A stretch of DNA of 64,000 bases, from the NCBI GenBank assembly GCA_937991535.1, contig CALKHN010000007.1, positions 1 to 64,000 on the forward strand, read 5' to 3'. Shown one piece after another: positions 43,442 to 52,513 of the stretch. The notes beneath the pieces are model-generated. The model was not told the origin of the DNA. It ran no database searches and was given only the letters and a program-made list of their open reading frames with translations. This stretch comes from an uncultured Sphingobacteriales bacterium. GTDB taxonomy: Bacteria; Bacteroidota; Bacteroidia; Chitinophagales; Chitinophagaceae. The translations under genes and the position numbers were made by a program. Position 1 is the first letter of the stretch. Every line of letters begins with the position of its first letter.

Positions 43442-45199
43442 TTACTCTACAACAATATCAAAGGGCAATCTTGCTTGCGCGGTTCCTACCATTTGCCTGA
43501 TGCGCTTTAACTGCATAAATAACTGGTATTCGTTGTAATTCAATTCTTCTTTAATGGCTTTGCTTTTTACTGTTTTGCCGTAATTGTTTTTCAGCAAATC
43601 CCAGAAGGATTTCGGCTCGGGATATTCTCTCAATCCGTATTCTGTGAGTTTTGCCAGTTTTGCAGCACATGCAATGGCATCATCTAACCCGCCCACACGG
43701 TCTACCAGTCCAATTTGCATTGCCCTGCTGCCTGTCCATACCCTTCCCTGTGCAATGCTGTCTATAAAGGGCATATCTTTTTTTCTTCCTTCGGCAACCC
43801 TTGTTTTAAAATCATGATAGATGGTATCTATTTCACTTTGTATAATTATCTTTTCGCCATCAGTTAAAGGACGGGTTACTGAACCGATATCAGCATTAGG
43901 CGCTGTTTTTACCTGGTCGAAAGTAATCCCTAATTTATTTTTGAAAAAACTTTGCATATTGGGCACAATACCAAAAACGCCAATGGAACCGGTAATGGTA
44001 TTGGGTTGCGCAAAAATGCTGTCGGCAGCGCATGAAATATAATAACCACCCGAAGCGGCAACATCTCCCATGGAAACCACCAGGGGCTTTCCGGCTTTGC
44101 GGGTAAGCATGGTTTCGCGCCAGATGATCTCACTCGCCAAAGCACTGCCTCCGGGTGAATTAACCCTCAATACAATGGCTTTAACATTTTTATCTGTCCG
44201 GGCTTTTGAAATCAGGTTTCTGAATTCGTCGGATCCTACCTGTCCGTCCGTTCCTTTACCATATACAATATCTCCTTCGGCATAAATAACAGCTATTCTT
44301 TCTGATCCGTATTTTTTTATATCCGTTGCCTCAGCATAGCTTCCCATTGGCACAAATTCAATTTTGTCGTCTTTGTTAATATCCAATCTTTTCCTTATCT
44401 CGTCTTTTACTTCATCATCATATTTCACAGCATCCAATAACTTATATTTCACGGCATCATTCGCCGTTTGTATCATATATTCATTGGCGTACCTGTGAAG
44501 TGTTGCCGTATCTATATTTCTTGCAGCCTCAGTGGTAAGTAAAAAGCGGCTGTATAGATCTCCAAGCCATACTGTGGTTTGTAAGCGGTTAGCCTCTGTC
44601 ATTTTCTCTTCACGCAATGGCTCCGTAGCACTTTTAAACTTACCATCGTAAAATATTTGCGGCTCAATTTCAAGTTTCTTTAATGCATTTTTCATGAAGA
44701 AAAGCTGGGAAGTAAATCCTTTCCACTCTATCATGCCTTTAGGGTTGCAGTAAATTTTATCGGCTGCACTGGCAACAAAATAAGCTTTCTGTGAAATCAT
44801 ATCGCCATAAGCGATAATAAATTTTTTGCTCTGCCTGAAATCAAGAAGTGCATTGCGCAATTCTTCGCTTGCAGCAAATCCGTTAGCATTTTCATTGCAT
44901 TTAATATATATACCTCTTACCGATGAATCTTTTTTAGCATGTTGAAGAAGCCGGATCGCATCATACAAAGATGTCGAAAATATATCTCTGTCACCACTGA
45001 GGCGTGCAATGGTATTGTCAGATCTTTTATCATTAAAGCTGCGGGAAAGATCAAGAAACAGTACAGATTTTGACGCTATTGTTGCTTTCTCACTGCTTGC
45101 AATACTGCCCGCTATTCCAAATAAAATTAAAAAACCAATCAGGGTAAAAACAGCCAGGGCCAGCAAAGCTGCCAGGAAAAACTTAAAAAAACTCCTCAC
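43442..45199 (-). CDS. sppA: Signal peptide peptidase SppA, 67K type
   Basis: 585-residue membrane-anchored serine protease that degrades signal peptides left in the membrane after secretion. One N-terminal helix (FFLAALLALAVFTLIGFLILFGIAG) is followed by two ClpP-like domains. The general-base Lys189 is in GKFKSATEPLREEKM of the first domain and the nucleophile Ser383 in MGDVAASGGYYIS of the second, the split Lys-Ser dyad of the 67K enzymes. RVNSPGGSALASE and NTITGSIGVFG are also conserved. The permease gene follows at 50 bp. Transcribed divergently from folK with about 60 bp between. Confidence 0.95.
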   Translation of the reverse strand: MRSFFKFFLAALLALAVFTLIGFLILFGIAGSIASSEKATIASKSVLFLDLSRSFNDKRSDNTIARLSGDRDIFSTSLYDAIRLLQHAKKDSSVRGIYIKCNENANGFAASEELRNALLDFRQSKKFIIAYGDMISQKAYFVASAADKIYCNPKGMIEWKGFTSQLFFMKNALKKLEIEPQIFYDGKFKSATEPLREEKMTEANRLQTTVWLGDLYSRFLLTTEAARNIDTATLHRYANEYMIQTANDAVKYKLLDAVKYDDEVKDEIRKRLDINKDDKIEFVPMGSYAEATDIKKYGSERIAVIYAEGDIVYGKGTDGQVGSDEFRNLISKARTDKNVKAIVLRVNSPGGSALASEIIWRETMLTRKAGKPLVVSMGDVAASGGYYISCAADSIFAQPNTITGSIGVFGIVPNMQSFFKNKLGITFDQVKTAPNADIGSVTRPLTDGEKIIIQSEIDTIYHDFKTRVAEGRKKDMPFIDSIAQGRVWTGSRAMQIGLVDRVGGLDDAIACAAKLAKLTEYGLREYPEPKSFWDLLKNNYGKTVKSKAIKEELNYNEYQLFMQLKRIRQMVGTAQARLPFDIVVE

Positions 45200-45258
45200 G
45201 TTTAAAAATTTAATCTGGTAAAAATAGAGATATTTGAAGCGGAAATTACATACTATCC

Positions 45259-45744
45259 ATGAATAAAGTGTATTTACTGATAGGCGGTAATATGGGTAAC
45301 AGGAAAAAGCAACTGCAAAAAGCAGTGATCAAAATTGGTGAAGCATGCGGAACAATAATCCTCTTATCCCATTTTTACGAAACGGCAGCCTGGGGAAAAA
45401 CCAATCAGCCTTCTTTTTTTAACCAGGCTGTTATGCTGAAAACTCCCTTATCGCCCATAGACTTGCTCAATGCCATATTGCAGATTGAAACCAGTATGGG
45501 CCGGCGCCGGGCTGAAAAATTTGGACCCCGGATCATAGATATTGATATTTTGTTATTTAATGATGAGATCATTGACCTTCCGAACCTGAAAATTCCTCAT
45601 CCTGAATTGATCAACAGGCGATTTGCTCTTGAACCCCTGAGTGAAATAGCTCCGGAAGCCATGCATCCGGCATTCAAAAAAAGTATTCTTTGTCTTTTAG
45701 AAGAATGTACGGATGCTTTAGAAGTACGAAAACTGGAAAATTAG
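45259..45744 (+). CDS. folK: 2-amino-4-hydroxy-6-hydroxymethyldihydropteridine diphosphokinase
   Basis: 161-residue folate biosynthesis enzyme that transfers pyrophosphate from ATP to 6-hydroxymethyl-dihydropterin. Family signature blocks are all present: YLLIGGNMGNRKKQL at the start, HFYETAAWGKTNQPSFFNQAV for pterin binding, and RRRAEKFGPRIIDIDILLFND, holding the two Mg-binding aspartates of the PROSITE pattern, then LKIPHPELINRRFALEPLSEIAP. Length is standard. A strong terminator follows at 45750-45777, so the deoxynucleoside kinase behind it is probably transcribed separately or by read-through. Confidence 0.96.
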   Translation: MNKVYLLIGGNMGNRKKQLQKAVIKIGEACGTIILLSHFYETAAWGKTNQPSFFNQAVMLKTPLSPIDLLNAILQIETSMGRRRAEKFGPRIIDIDILLFNDEIIDLPNLKIPHPELINRRFALEPLSEIAPEAMHPAFKKSILCLLEECTDALEVRKLEN

Positions 45745-45749
45745 TGTAT

Positions 45750-45777
45750 AACCCTTTTGAGTTTATTTAAAAGGGTT
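45750..45777 (+). terminator. Intrinsic terminator after folK
   Basis: AACCCTTTT (45750-45758), a 10-nt loop, then AAAAGGGTT (45769-45777), followed by GTTT. A perfect 9-bp stem starting 6 bp after the stop codon. Confidence 0.75.
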
Positions 45778-45797
45778 GTTTAAGTTTGGCTTTCTTT

Positions 45798-46430
45798 ATG
45801 AAATATCCTTTTGTTAACATTGAAGGCAATATCGGTGCAGGTAAAACAACGTTGGCCCACCTGTTGTCAAAACATTTTAATGCGCGGCTGATACTGGAAC
45901 AATTCGCCGACAATCCTTTTCTTGCTAAATTCTACGAAAATCCCAAACAAAACGCCTTTCCGCTGGAATTGTTTTTTATGGCCGAAAGGTATAAGCAGCT
46001 CAAAGAGCTGATTCATACCAAAGATCTTTTTCAGAGTATAACCATATCGGATTATTTTTTTACCAAATGCCTTCTTTTTTCAAAAGTAAACTTGCCGGAT
46101 GAAGAATTTCTGCTTTACCAGCGCCTCTTCGACATTATTAATCAGCAGCTCATTCAGCCCGATATACTGATCTACCTGCACGCTCCTGTTGCTAACCTGC
46201 AGGCAAATATCAAAAAACGCGGACGCAGTTATGAGCAAAATATACCCGATGAATATTTGTTCAATATACAACAAACCTACACGCATTATATAAAACAGCA
46301 TAATATTAGAACGCTGTATGTAGATGCCGCTAATGCGGATTTTTTAGGTAATGAAAATCACCTGAAAATGATTATTGATGCGCTTGATAAGGATTACGAA
46401 ACGGGTCAGCATTATATAGCCCTACCCTGA
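45798..46430 (+). CDS. Deoxynucleoside kinase (dNK family)
   Basis: 210 residues from the ATG at 45798 (a TTG at 45786 would add four). The P-loop GNIGAGKTT lies at 10-18, followed by EQFADNPFLAKFYENP, ELFFMAERYKQLKEL and the lid-side IKKRGRSYEQNIPDEYL. This is the deoxyadenosine/deoxyguanosine kinase-like family that phosphorylates deoxynucleosides for salvage; which base it prefers cannot be read directly. In many Bacteroidota it sits next to folK, as here. The MFS gene follows at about 15 bp. Confidence 0.93.
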   Translation: MKYPFVNIEGNIGAGKTTLAHLLSKHFNARLILEQFADNPFLAKFYENPKQNAFPLELFFMAERYKQLKELIHTKDLFQSITISDYFFTKCLLFSKVNLPDEEFLLYQRLFDIINQQLIQPDILIYLHAPVANLQANIKKRGRSYEQNIPDEYLFNIQQTYTHYIKQHNIRTLYVDAANADFLGNENHLKMIIDALDKDYETGQHYIALP

Positions 46431-46445
46431 AAAAACGGTAAAGTG

Positions 46446-47699
46446 ATGAATCTTCAAACCTATTTCAAGACGAGCGGCCCGTTTGAAGCAATGCAAATAC
46501 CGGAGTTCAGATATCTGATGAGCGGCAGGTTTTTCTTTATCCTGGCACTGCGCATGATGAGCACCCTGGTAGGCTGGTGGATATACCAGCTTACCAATGC
46601 CCCGTTTGCCATTGGACTTATTGGTTTATCTGAAGTTATTCCTGCGCTTAGCCTCGCTTTATATGCAGGACATGTAATTGATAGGAGTGAAAAAAGGAAA
46701 CTACTGCTTACAGGCGTTTTTATGTACCTGTGTGCTGCTATTGCATTGTTGTTGCTTTCAACGAAGTTTACAAGCGAACATCTTGTCCGGCACAAAATAG
46801 TCATTGGTATTTATGCTGTAATTTTCTGTACGGGCATCATCCGTGCCTTTGCAGGACCTTCTTTTAATGTTTTGCTTGCACTGATTGTGCCAAGGCACAC
46901 TTTACAGAATGCCATCACCTGGAACCAGGGCGCATGGCTTACGGCATCAGTTATGGGGCATGCTATGGGAGGGTTTTGCATTGCGCTGATCGGAAACAGC
47001 GGAACCTTGTTGTGTATCTGTTCCGGTATGTTAGCCGCATTCATTGCACTTTTTCGCATTAAAAAGAAACCTGCACTAATACAAAAAAGTGAAAAAAAGA
47101 CTTTAGAAAGCGTTAAGGAAGGGTTGCGGTTTGTTTTTAGAACAAAAGATTTGCTGAGTGCTATTTCACTGGATATGTTTGCCGTTTTTTTTGGAGGAGC
47201 CGTGGCCATGGTACCTGTATTTGCCCGTGATATTTTAAAAATTGGGCCGGAAGGATTTGGTATTTTAAACGGAGCTTCAGATATAGGAGCGATATGCAGT
47301 GTATTGCTGCTTACATTTTTTCCTATGAAGCGAAAACAGGGACGACGGCTCATCATTGCAGTTTCAGGATTTGGTATTTGCATTATTATTTTTGCTTTGT
47401 CTAAATGGTTTTTGCTCTCTTTTTTTGCATTGATGCTGAGCGGGGTATTAGACGGAATTAGTGTAGTGATTCGGGGTACGATCATGCAGTTGCGCACACC
47501 CGATGAAATGAAAGGCAGAGTGATGAGCGTAAATTCGATGTTCATCAATTCGAGTAATGAACTGGGACAGTTTGAAAGTGGGTTAATGGCGAAAATAATG
47601 GGCGTAGTGACTTCCGTTATGTTCGGCGGTTGTATGACACTGCTTGTGGCGGTTACTACCTGGTTTAAAGCCCCGGAACTAAGAAAGCTGCAATATTAA
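46446..47699 (+). CDS. MFS transporter, MFS_3 (EntS-like) type
   Basis: 417 residues from the ATG at 46446 (GTG at 46443 is also possible). Twelve-helix exporter with the MFS_3 opening pattern: IPEFRYLMSGRFFFILALRMMSTLVGWWIYQLTNAPFAIGLIGLSEVIPA, then HVIDRSEKRKLLL in the first cytoplasmic loop, and AITWNQGAWLTASVMGHAMGG. A second half follows after a charged central loop (KKPALIQKSEKKTLESVKEGLRFVFRTKD). Relatives export siderophores or drugs. It appears to share a transcript with the kinase gene. It ends 3 bp from the stop of the convergent RES toxin gene. Confidence 0.88.
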   Translation: MNLQTYFKTSGPFEAMQIPEFRYLMSGRFFFILALRMMSTLVGWWIYQLTNAPFAIGLIGLSEVIPALSLALYAGHVIDRSEKRKLLLTGVFMYLCAAIALLLLSTKFTSEHLVRHKIVIGIYAVIFCTGIIRAFAGPSFNVLLALIVPRHTLQNAITWNQGAWLTASVMGHAMGGFCIALIGNSGTLLCICSGMLAAFIALFRIKKKPALIQKSEKKTLESVKEGLRFVFRTKDLLSAISLDMFAVFFGGAVAMVPVFARDILKIGPEGFGILNGASDIGAICSVLLLTFFPMKRKQGRRLIIAVSGFGICIIIFALSKWFLLSFFALMLSGVLDGISVVIRGTIMQLRTPDEMKGRVMSVNSMFINSSNELGQFESGLMAKIMGVVTSVMFGGCMTLLVAVTTWFKAPELRKLQY

Positions 47700-47702
47700 T
47701 GG

Positions 47703-48191
47703 CTACAGATTTTCTTCAATTCGTTTATCAATCATCAACTCTTCAGTAGTTGTTACCTTTATTTTATTAAAACCGGGATGTGCCGGATTGATGATGACAT
47801 TATATTCTGACGGCACAATAACGGATGGCACTTTTAACAGCAGGGTTTTGCCTGCGGTAAGCCACCTGTCTCCTATCCTCGTAATCGAAATCGGAACCGG
47901 GTAGGTATTCCATCCGGAAGGCAGATCCTTCAGAGCATATTCATCTGTTGAAAAGTTACTGGTTAGCTCAAGTGTCAGGATAGAAAAACCGGCCCGCAAA
48001 ATGGCAAGCGGTGTATTGGCAAGTACTTCAAGTATAGCCAGTGATTTGCTTTCAGATGTATACAATGCGGCTTTTCCAACGCTATTCCACCGGCCTCCGT
48101 TAATTCTGGCGCCTGAGCCACTCAGATCATGCAGGTATTTGTAACTACAGGCTCTGTATAATTTCACAAAAACTAAATTAAGAATATACAC
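47703..48191 (-). CDS. RES-domain toxin
   Basis: 162 residues carrying the RES domain (PF08808) along nearly its whole length: VKLYRACSYKYLHDLSGSGARINGGRWNSVGKAALYTSESKSLAILEVLAN holds the conserved Arg, Tyr, GGRWN, YTS and Glu positions; GDRWLTAGKTLLLKVPSVIVPSEYNVIINPAHPGFNKI holds the S and late N-P-x-H-P motif. RES toxins (MbcT, ParT) break down or consume NAD+ and stop growth. All the landmark residues are present, so it should be active. Its start overlaps the antitoxin gene end by 14 bp, the usual coupling in this family. Confidence 0.93.
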   Translation of the reverse strand: MYILNLVFVKLYRACSYKYLHDLSGSGARINGGRWNSVGKAALYTSESKSLAILEVLANTPLAILRAGFSILTLELTSNFSTDEYALKDLPSGWNTYPVPISITRIGDRWLTAGKTLLLKVPSVIVPSEYNVIINPAHPGFNKIKVTTTEELMIDKRIEENL

Positions 48192-48675
48192 CGTGTTCTA
48201 TACGGCCCATAAGTTTTAAAATCATACGAACACCAAAAGAGGTATCGAGAAGCTCAACTGGCTTTTTACCACCCAAAGCCATGATACTGGAATGCAGCCA
48301 CTGTTGCAGGTTATCCGCGGTTCCAAAAAGTTCAAGCCCCTTGCTTACTACCTGGGTTATTTCTATAACCCGCTCCGATTTATAAATATCTAAAAGTTCA
48401 TTGTCATCCTTCCGTTGAATATTGCGGTGGGAAGTATGCAGAAGTGAGCTCATTTTATCCATCGTAATACCGAGGTACTGGCTTAACGGCTTTAATGAAG
48501 ATTTACGTACGCCGTTCCGGGAAAGGCGAATAAGGTCCATATCATCAAAAGACGGAGCAGAAAGGATGTTGTTTCCACCTAAAACAACCCGCATGGTTTC
48601 ATAATGAACCGCGGCTTCTTCCACAACGGATTCCGGAAATTCATTCTCTGTGATATGTTTTTTAGATTTTGCCAT
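48178..48675 (-). CDS. Xre/MbcA/ParS-type antitoxin
   Basis: 165 residues from the ATG at 48675 (TTG at 48687 is an alternative). The middle is an Xre-like helix-turn-helix region (MDLIRLSRNGVRKSSLKPLSQYLGITMDKMSSLLHTSHRNIQRK) and the C-terminal part is the DUF2384 toxin-binding domain (LLDIYKSERVIEITQVVSKGLELFGTADNLQQWLHSSIMALGGKKPVELLDTSFGVRMI). The neutralised partner is the RES protein encoded immediately downstream with a 14-bp overlap. Antitoxins of this class usually repress their own promoter; a candidate inverted repeat lies just upstream. Confidence 0.93.
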   Translation of the reverse strand: MAKSKKHITENEFPESVVEEAAVHYETMRVVLGGNNILSAPSFDDMDLIRLSRNGVRKSSLKPLSQYLGITMDKMSSLLHTSHRNIQRKDDNELLDIYKSERVIEITQVVSKGLELFGTADNLQQWLHSSIMALGGKKPVELLDTSFGVRMILKLMGRIEHGVYS

Positions 48676-48684
48676 AATTACATC

Positions 48685-48692
48685 CAAATATA
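48685..48692 (-). promoter_or_regulatory. -7 box of the RES/Xre operon
   Basis: TATATTTG on the minus strand, a perfect TAnnTTTG, ends only 9 bp before the ATG at 48675, which predicts a leader of a few nucleotides at most. No TTG at the -33 distance. Confidence 0.5.
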
Positions 48693-48726
48693 CGACATTT
48701 TGATATTAAAAAATACTTTTTGTCGT
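48692..48726. promoter_or_regulatory. Candidate operator of the RES/Xre operon
   Basis: ACGACA at 48692-48697 and TGTCGT at 48721-48726 form an inverted repeat spanning the -10 to -40 region of the antitoxin promoter. An autorepressor of the Xre class binding here would block RNA polymerase. The arms are only six bases long, so chance is possible. Confidence 0.4.
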
Positions 48727-48813
48727 TTTTTTAATCCGCACTTTGTCTGAATATTTTTGAGGAATTACTCAATTCGTATTACGTATTAAAGATGTAGTAG
48801 GTGAGTGCGTATA

Positions 48814-49332
48814 TTACCTGGTTCCGGTAAGTTTTTCCAGCACGAAAAAAACAGCGGGGCAAAAAGTGGAATTCTTTAAAGTAATGCGGGCGCGATTGAT
48901 GAGTACATCCTCATTGGTATAAGGAAACCGTTCACAGTCTGAAGGACGGATGGTATAAATGCTACAATGGTTATCATTGCCAAGAAAGGGACATGGTGTT
49001 TGCTTTACTACATAATCGCCTTCTTCGTCTAACCGGAGATAGGTATCAATAAACGCGCTTTCCTTCATTTTAAGATGCTTACTGATGCGTTTTATATCCG
49101 GCGTTTTAAAGCGGGGAGAATAATTTTTACAACAGGCGGCGCAATTCAGGCAATCAATTACGGAAAAAGCTTCTTCATGCAGAGCAGGTAACTGTTTTAA
49201 TATCTTGTTCTTATTGGGTTTTTGCAGCATACGGGCGTAGGTTTTATATTGCGCAGCAGCTTTTTTTTGCCATTGCACATCTTTCCATTCACCCGATGTA
49301 AAAGCTGAAGTATCTTTTTTAATTTCTTTCAT
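48814..49332 (-). CDS. YkgJ family Cys-cluster protein
   Basis: 172 residues from the ATG at 49332 (MKEIKKDTS). The frame is open further upstream to 49470, but that part looks non-coding and overlaps the gcvP promoter, so the shorter start is preferred. The zinc/iron-chelating CxCxxCxxCC type domain (PF03692) is clear: DCLNCAACCKNYSP, KQTPCPFLGNDNHCSIYTIRPSDCERFPY and a final Cys in STFCPAVF. Family members bind a metal or Fe-S cluster through eight cysteines; the function is unknown. It is divergent from gcvP. Confidence 0.85.
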   Translation of the reverse strand: MKEIKKDTSAFTSGEWKDVQWQKKAAAQYKTYARMLQKPNKNKILKQLPALHEEAFSVIDCLNCAACCKNYSPRFKTPDIKRISKHLKMKESAFIDTYLRLDEEGDYVVKQTPCPFLGNDNHCSIYTIRPSDCERFPYTNEDVLINRARITLKNSTFCPAVFFVLEKLTGTR

Positions 49333-49436
49333 GCCTGCAATACAATTTGCCTCTCTGCCTGTTAAAGGACCAGGAAACGCAATGCAAGATACGGCACATT
49401 TAATCCACAATCGTTTGCTCCTTTCCACAATCCGAT

Positions 49437-49465
49437 TTTGATCTCGGGCTTTCATCCTAAATTTG
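49437..49465 (+). promoter_or_regulatory. Promoter of gcvP
   Basis: TTTG (49437-49440), 17 bp, TAAATTTG (49458-49465): both boxes match the Bacteroidota consensus exactly. The start of transcription should be near 49472, giving a leader of about 50 nt. Confidence 0.65.
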
Positions 49466-49476
49466 CACATCTTTGT

Positions 49477-49526
49477 AAAGGATCAATTCTATTATACGAA
49501 TAAAAGGATCAATTCTGTTATATGAA
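49477..49526 (+). repeat. 26-bp tandem duplication at the gcvP start codon
   Basis: A 24-base word beginning AAAGGATCAATTCT occurs at 49477-49500 and again at 49503-49526 with two differences. The second copy contains the ATG start of gcvP (TTATATGAA), the first has ACG at the same place (TTATACGAA). Confidence 0.8.
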
Positions 49527-52431
49527 TATATTTGATATACAAACCAATGAATTCCGCTCCCGACATATCGGGCCCAATGAAACGGAAACAAGTCAAATGT
49601 TGAGGACCATCGGGGTTTCATCTTTGGATGAGCTCATTGAAAAAACGATCCCATCTTCTATCGTATCTAAAAAAACACCGGCGCTTCCCGGCGCACAAAA
49701 TGAGTATGAGTACCTGCAGGAATTGAAAAAAATAGCAGAACAAAACAAAGTATTTAAGACCTATATCGGACAGGGATATTATGGAACAATAACGCCTTCC
49801 GTAATACTGAGAAACATTTTTGAAAACCCGGGATGGTACACTCAGTACACTCCTTACCAGGCCGAAATATCTCAGGGAAGGCTCGAGAGCCTGCTTAATT
49901 TTCAAACGGTGGTGGCAGACCTTACCGCTTTGCCCTTTTCCAATGCTTCATTGTTAGATGAGGCCACAGCCGCCGCTGAAGCCATGGCTATGCTGTTTCA
50001 TCATGTAAACAAAGCAGGTACCATCCTCAAGCCTAAGTTTTTTGTAGATACCGCTTTATTTCCCCAAACCATTGATGTGCTCATTACCCGTGCAGTACCC
50101 ATGGGTATTGAACTGGTATTTGGAGTTTACCAGGATATTTTTTTGGACGAGACTTTTTTTGGCGCTATTGTTCAATATCCGGACAACAACGGATCGGTAA
50201 ATGATTACAGGCGCTTTATTAATGAAATACATAACATCAACGGTTATGTAGTAATGGCTACCGACCTGCTGGCACTTACCTTACTTACCGCTCCCGGCGA
50301 GCTGGGGGCCGATGTTGCAATTGGCTCAGCGCAACGCTTCGGCGTTCCTGCAGGCTATGGCGGACCGCATGCTGCTTTTTTTGCCACAAAAGAAGAATTT
50401 AAAAGAAATATGCCCGGCCGCATCATCGGCATAAGTATTGATGCACAGGAAAACAGGGCATTAAGAATGGCTTTACAAACAAGGGAACAACACATCAAGA
50501 GGGAAAAAGCTACTTCTAATATTTGTACCGCACAGGCATTGCTGGCCAATATGGCAGCTATGTATGCGGTTTATCACGGACCTGAAAAACTAAAACAGAT
50601 TGCCACAAGGATAACGGTTTTGGCAAAAACTTTATCAGACGGGCTTAATGAATTGGGCTACATCAATGTTAACAGCTATTATTTTGATACGCTTAAAGTG
50701 CAGGTTCACAATGCCTCAAGAATAAAATCCGTAGCAGAAAAAAACGAGGTAAATTTCAGGTACTTCAACGATAAATATATTGGCATTTCTTTAGATGAAA
50801 CCACTTCCCAGAAAGACGTGCTCAATATCCTGTATATTTTTGCAGAAGCTTCAGGTCACAGCGGTGTATCCATTACTTTCAGTGAAGACGACTTGCCCGA
50901 TAATATTCCGGATTATGCCATGCGCCACTCCACATATTTGTCTCACCAGGTTTTCAATTCGCACCATAGTGAAACTGAAATGATGCGTTATATACGGTTG
51001 CTTGAAAACAAAGATCTTTCACTAATAACTTCCATGATTTCTTTGGGAAGTTGTACCATGAAGCTCAATGCAGCTACCGAAATGATGCCGGTAAGTTGGC
51101 CCGAATTTGCACATATTCATCCGTTTGCTCCTTCTTACCAGGTAAAAGGATATACGCGTATCATTAATGCATTGAGTGAATACCTGTGTGCCATTACCGG
51201 GTTCGATGCCTGTAGTTTGCAACCAAACAGCGGGGCACAGGGTGAATATGCCGGATTGCTTACCATTAAGCGCTATCATAAAGCCACAGGTAATGAAAAC
51301 CGGAATGTGGTGCTTATTCCCATTTCAGCGCATGGCACCAACCCTGCTTCAGCCGTACTGGCAGGTATGAAAGTAGTGGTAGTGAAGAGCGATGAAGAAG
51401 GGCATATAGATGTTGCTGATCTGAAAACAAAAGCAGAGCAGCATTCACATACACTGGCTGCATTAATGGTTACCTACCCTTCTACCCACGGAGTGTTTGA
51501 AGAAAGCATTAAAGAGATATGCAGGATAATACACGACAATGGCGGACAGGTATATATGGATGGCGCCAATATGAACGCGCAATGTGGCTTAACCTCCCCC
51601 GGAACAATAGGCGCAGATATATGTCATCTTAACCTTCACAAAACCTTTGCCATTCCGCACGGAGGAGGAGGCCCCGGTATGGGTCCCATTTGCGCTAAAG
51701 AACATCTGGCTGCTTATCTGCCATCGCATATATTCAATGATACCAGCGAATTGGGCCTGGAATCTTTCCCCGGATCGCACGGAGCCGTGAGTGCAGCGCC
51801 TTATGGTTCTGCATCTATATTGCTCATCAGCTATGCTTATATCAGGTTGCTGGGTGCCGACGGAGTGAAAGCCGCAACAGAATATGCCATTTTGAATGCC
51901 AATTATATGAGGGCAAAGCTGGAAAAATACTTTGACATATTGTATCTCGGCGCTAATGGCACATGTGCCCATGAATTTATCGTTGATCTTCGTCCTTTTA
52001 AACCTGCCTCGGGCGTTGAGGCGGAAGATGTGGCCAAACGCCTGATGGATTACGGCTTTCATGCACCCACGATGAGCTTCCCCGTTGCCGGAACCATTAT
52101 GATTGAGCCAACCGAAAGTGAAGATAAAGCAGAATTAGACCGCTTCTGCAATGCGCTGATCAGCATATATCATGAAATAAAGGCCATTGAGGAAGGGAAA
52201 ATAAGCAAAACCGATAATCCCCTGAAAAATGCGCCACATACCATGCAAATTGTATGCGCCGATGAATGGAGCCACCCTTATAGCAGGCAGGAAGCTGCTT
52301 TCCCGCTTTCCTATATCACGCATAATAAATTTTGGCCGGCCGTTTCAAGGATCAACAATACGTATGGCGACAGAAACCTGGTTTGCACCTGCGAGCCGGT
52401 AGAAAGTTATATGGAGGCAGAGAAAAGCTAA
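49522..52431 (+). CDS. gcvP: Glycine dehydrogenase (decarboxylating), P-protein
   Basis: 969-residue full-length fused P-protein of the glycine cleavage system: decarboxylates glycine and passes the aminomethyl group to the lipoyl arm of the H-protein. The N-terminal half begins FRSRHIGPNETE and contains FKTYIGQGYYGT, YTPYQAEISQGRLESLLNFQ and GSAQRFGVPAGYGGPHAAFFA; the C-terminal half contains LGSCTMKLNAATEM, LQPNSGAQGEYAGL, HGTNPASA and HLNLHKTFAIPHGGGGPG, with PLP-binding Lys707. No gcvT or gcvH is adjacent, so the system is dispersed here. It has its own promoter and a terminator at 52473-52498. Confidence 0.98.
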   Translation: MNIFDIQTNEFRSRHIGPNETETSQMLRTIGVSSLDELIEKTIPSSIVSKKTPALPGAQNEYEYLQELKKIAEQNKVFKTYIGQGYYGTITPSVILRNIFENPGWYTQYTPYQAEISQGRLESLLNFQTVVADLTALPFSNASLLDEATAAAEAMAMLFHHVNKAGTILKPKFFVDTALFPQTIDVLITRAVPMGIELVFGVYQDIFLDETFFGAIVQYPDNNGSVNDYRRFINEIHNINGYVVMATDLLALTLLTAPGELGADVAIGSAQRFGVPAGYGGPHAAFFATKEEFKRNMPGRIIGISIDAQENRALRMALQTREQHIKREKATSNICTAQALLANMAAMYAVYHGPEKLKQIATRITVLAKTLSDGLNELGYINVNSYYFDTLKVQVHNASRIKSVAEKNEVNFRYFNDKYIGISLDETTSQKDVLNILYIFAEASGHSGVSITFSEDDLPDNIPDYAMRHSTYLSHQVFNSHHSETEMMRYIRLLENKDLSLITSMISLGSCTMKLNAATEMMPVSWPEFAHIHPFAPSYQVKGYTRIINALSEYLCAITGFDACSLQPNSGAQGEYAGLLTIKRYHKATGNENRNVVLIPISAHGTNPASAVLAGMKVVVVKSDEEGHIDVADLKTKAEQHSHTLAALMVTYPSTHGVFEESIKEICRIIHDNGGQVYMDGANMNAQCGLTSPGTIGADICHLNLHKTFAIPHGGGGPGMGPICAKEHLAAYLPSHIFNDTSELGLESFPGSHGAVSAAPYGSASILLISYAYIRLLGADGVKAATEYAILNANYMRAKLEKYFDILYLGANGTCAHEFIVDLRPFKPASGVEAEDVAKRLMDYGFHAPTMSFPVAGTIMIEPTESEDKAELDRFCNALISIYHEIKAIEEGKISKTDNPLKNAPHTMQIVCADEWSHPYSRQEAAFPLSYITHNKFWPAVSRINNTYGDRNLVCTCEPVESYMEAEKS

Positions 52432-52472
52432 TGAATAAAAGAGCAAAAGTAAAGTTCACTGCATGAGCAGAC

Positions 52473-52498
52473 AAAGACTGCTTTCCCCGAGTCTTTTT
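52473..52498 (+). terminator. Intrinsic terminator after gcvP
   Basis: AAAGACT (52473-52479), a 10-nt loop, AGTCTTT (52490-52496) with a T5 run reaching 52498. Lies between gcvP and the convergent pepT stop. Confidence 0.75.
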
Positions 52499-52513
52499 AT
52501 GCTCTCCAAAGCC

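Noticed and set aside
46811..47548. 245-codon minus-strand frame
   Set aside because: Antisense shadow of the MFS_3 exporter; rich in Pro/Lys/Ser with no motif.
49333..49470. Longer N-terminus of the YkgJ-like protein
   Set aside because: The added 46 residues are unlike the family and overlap the clear gcvP promoter; the ATG at 49332 is preferred.
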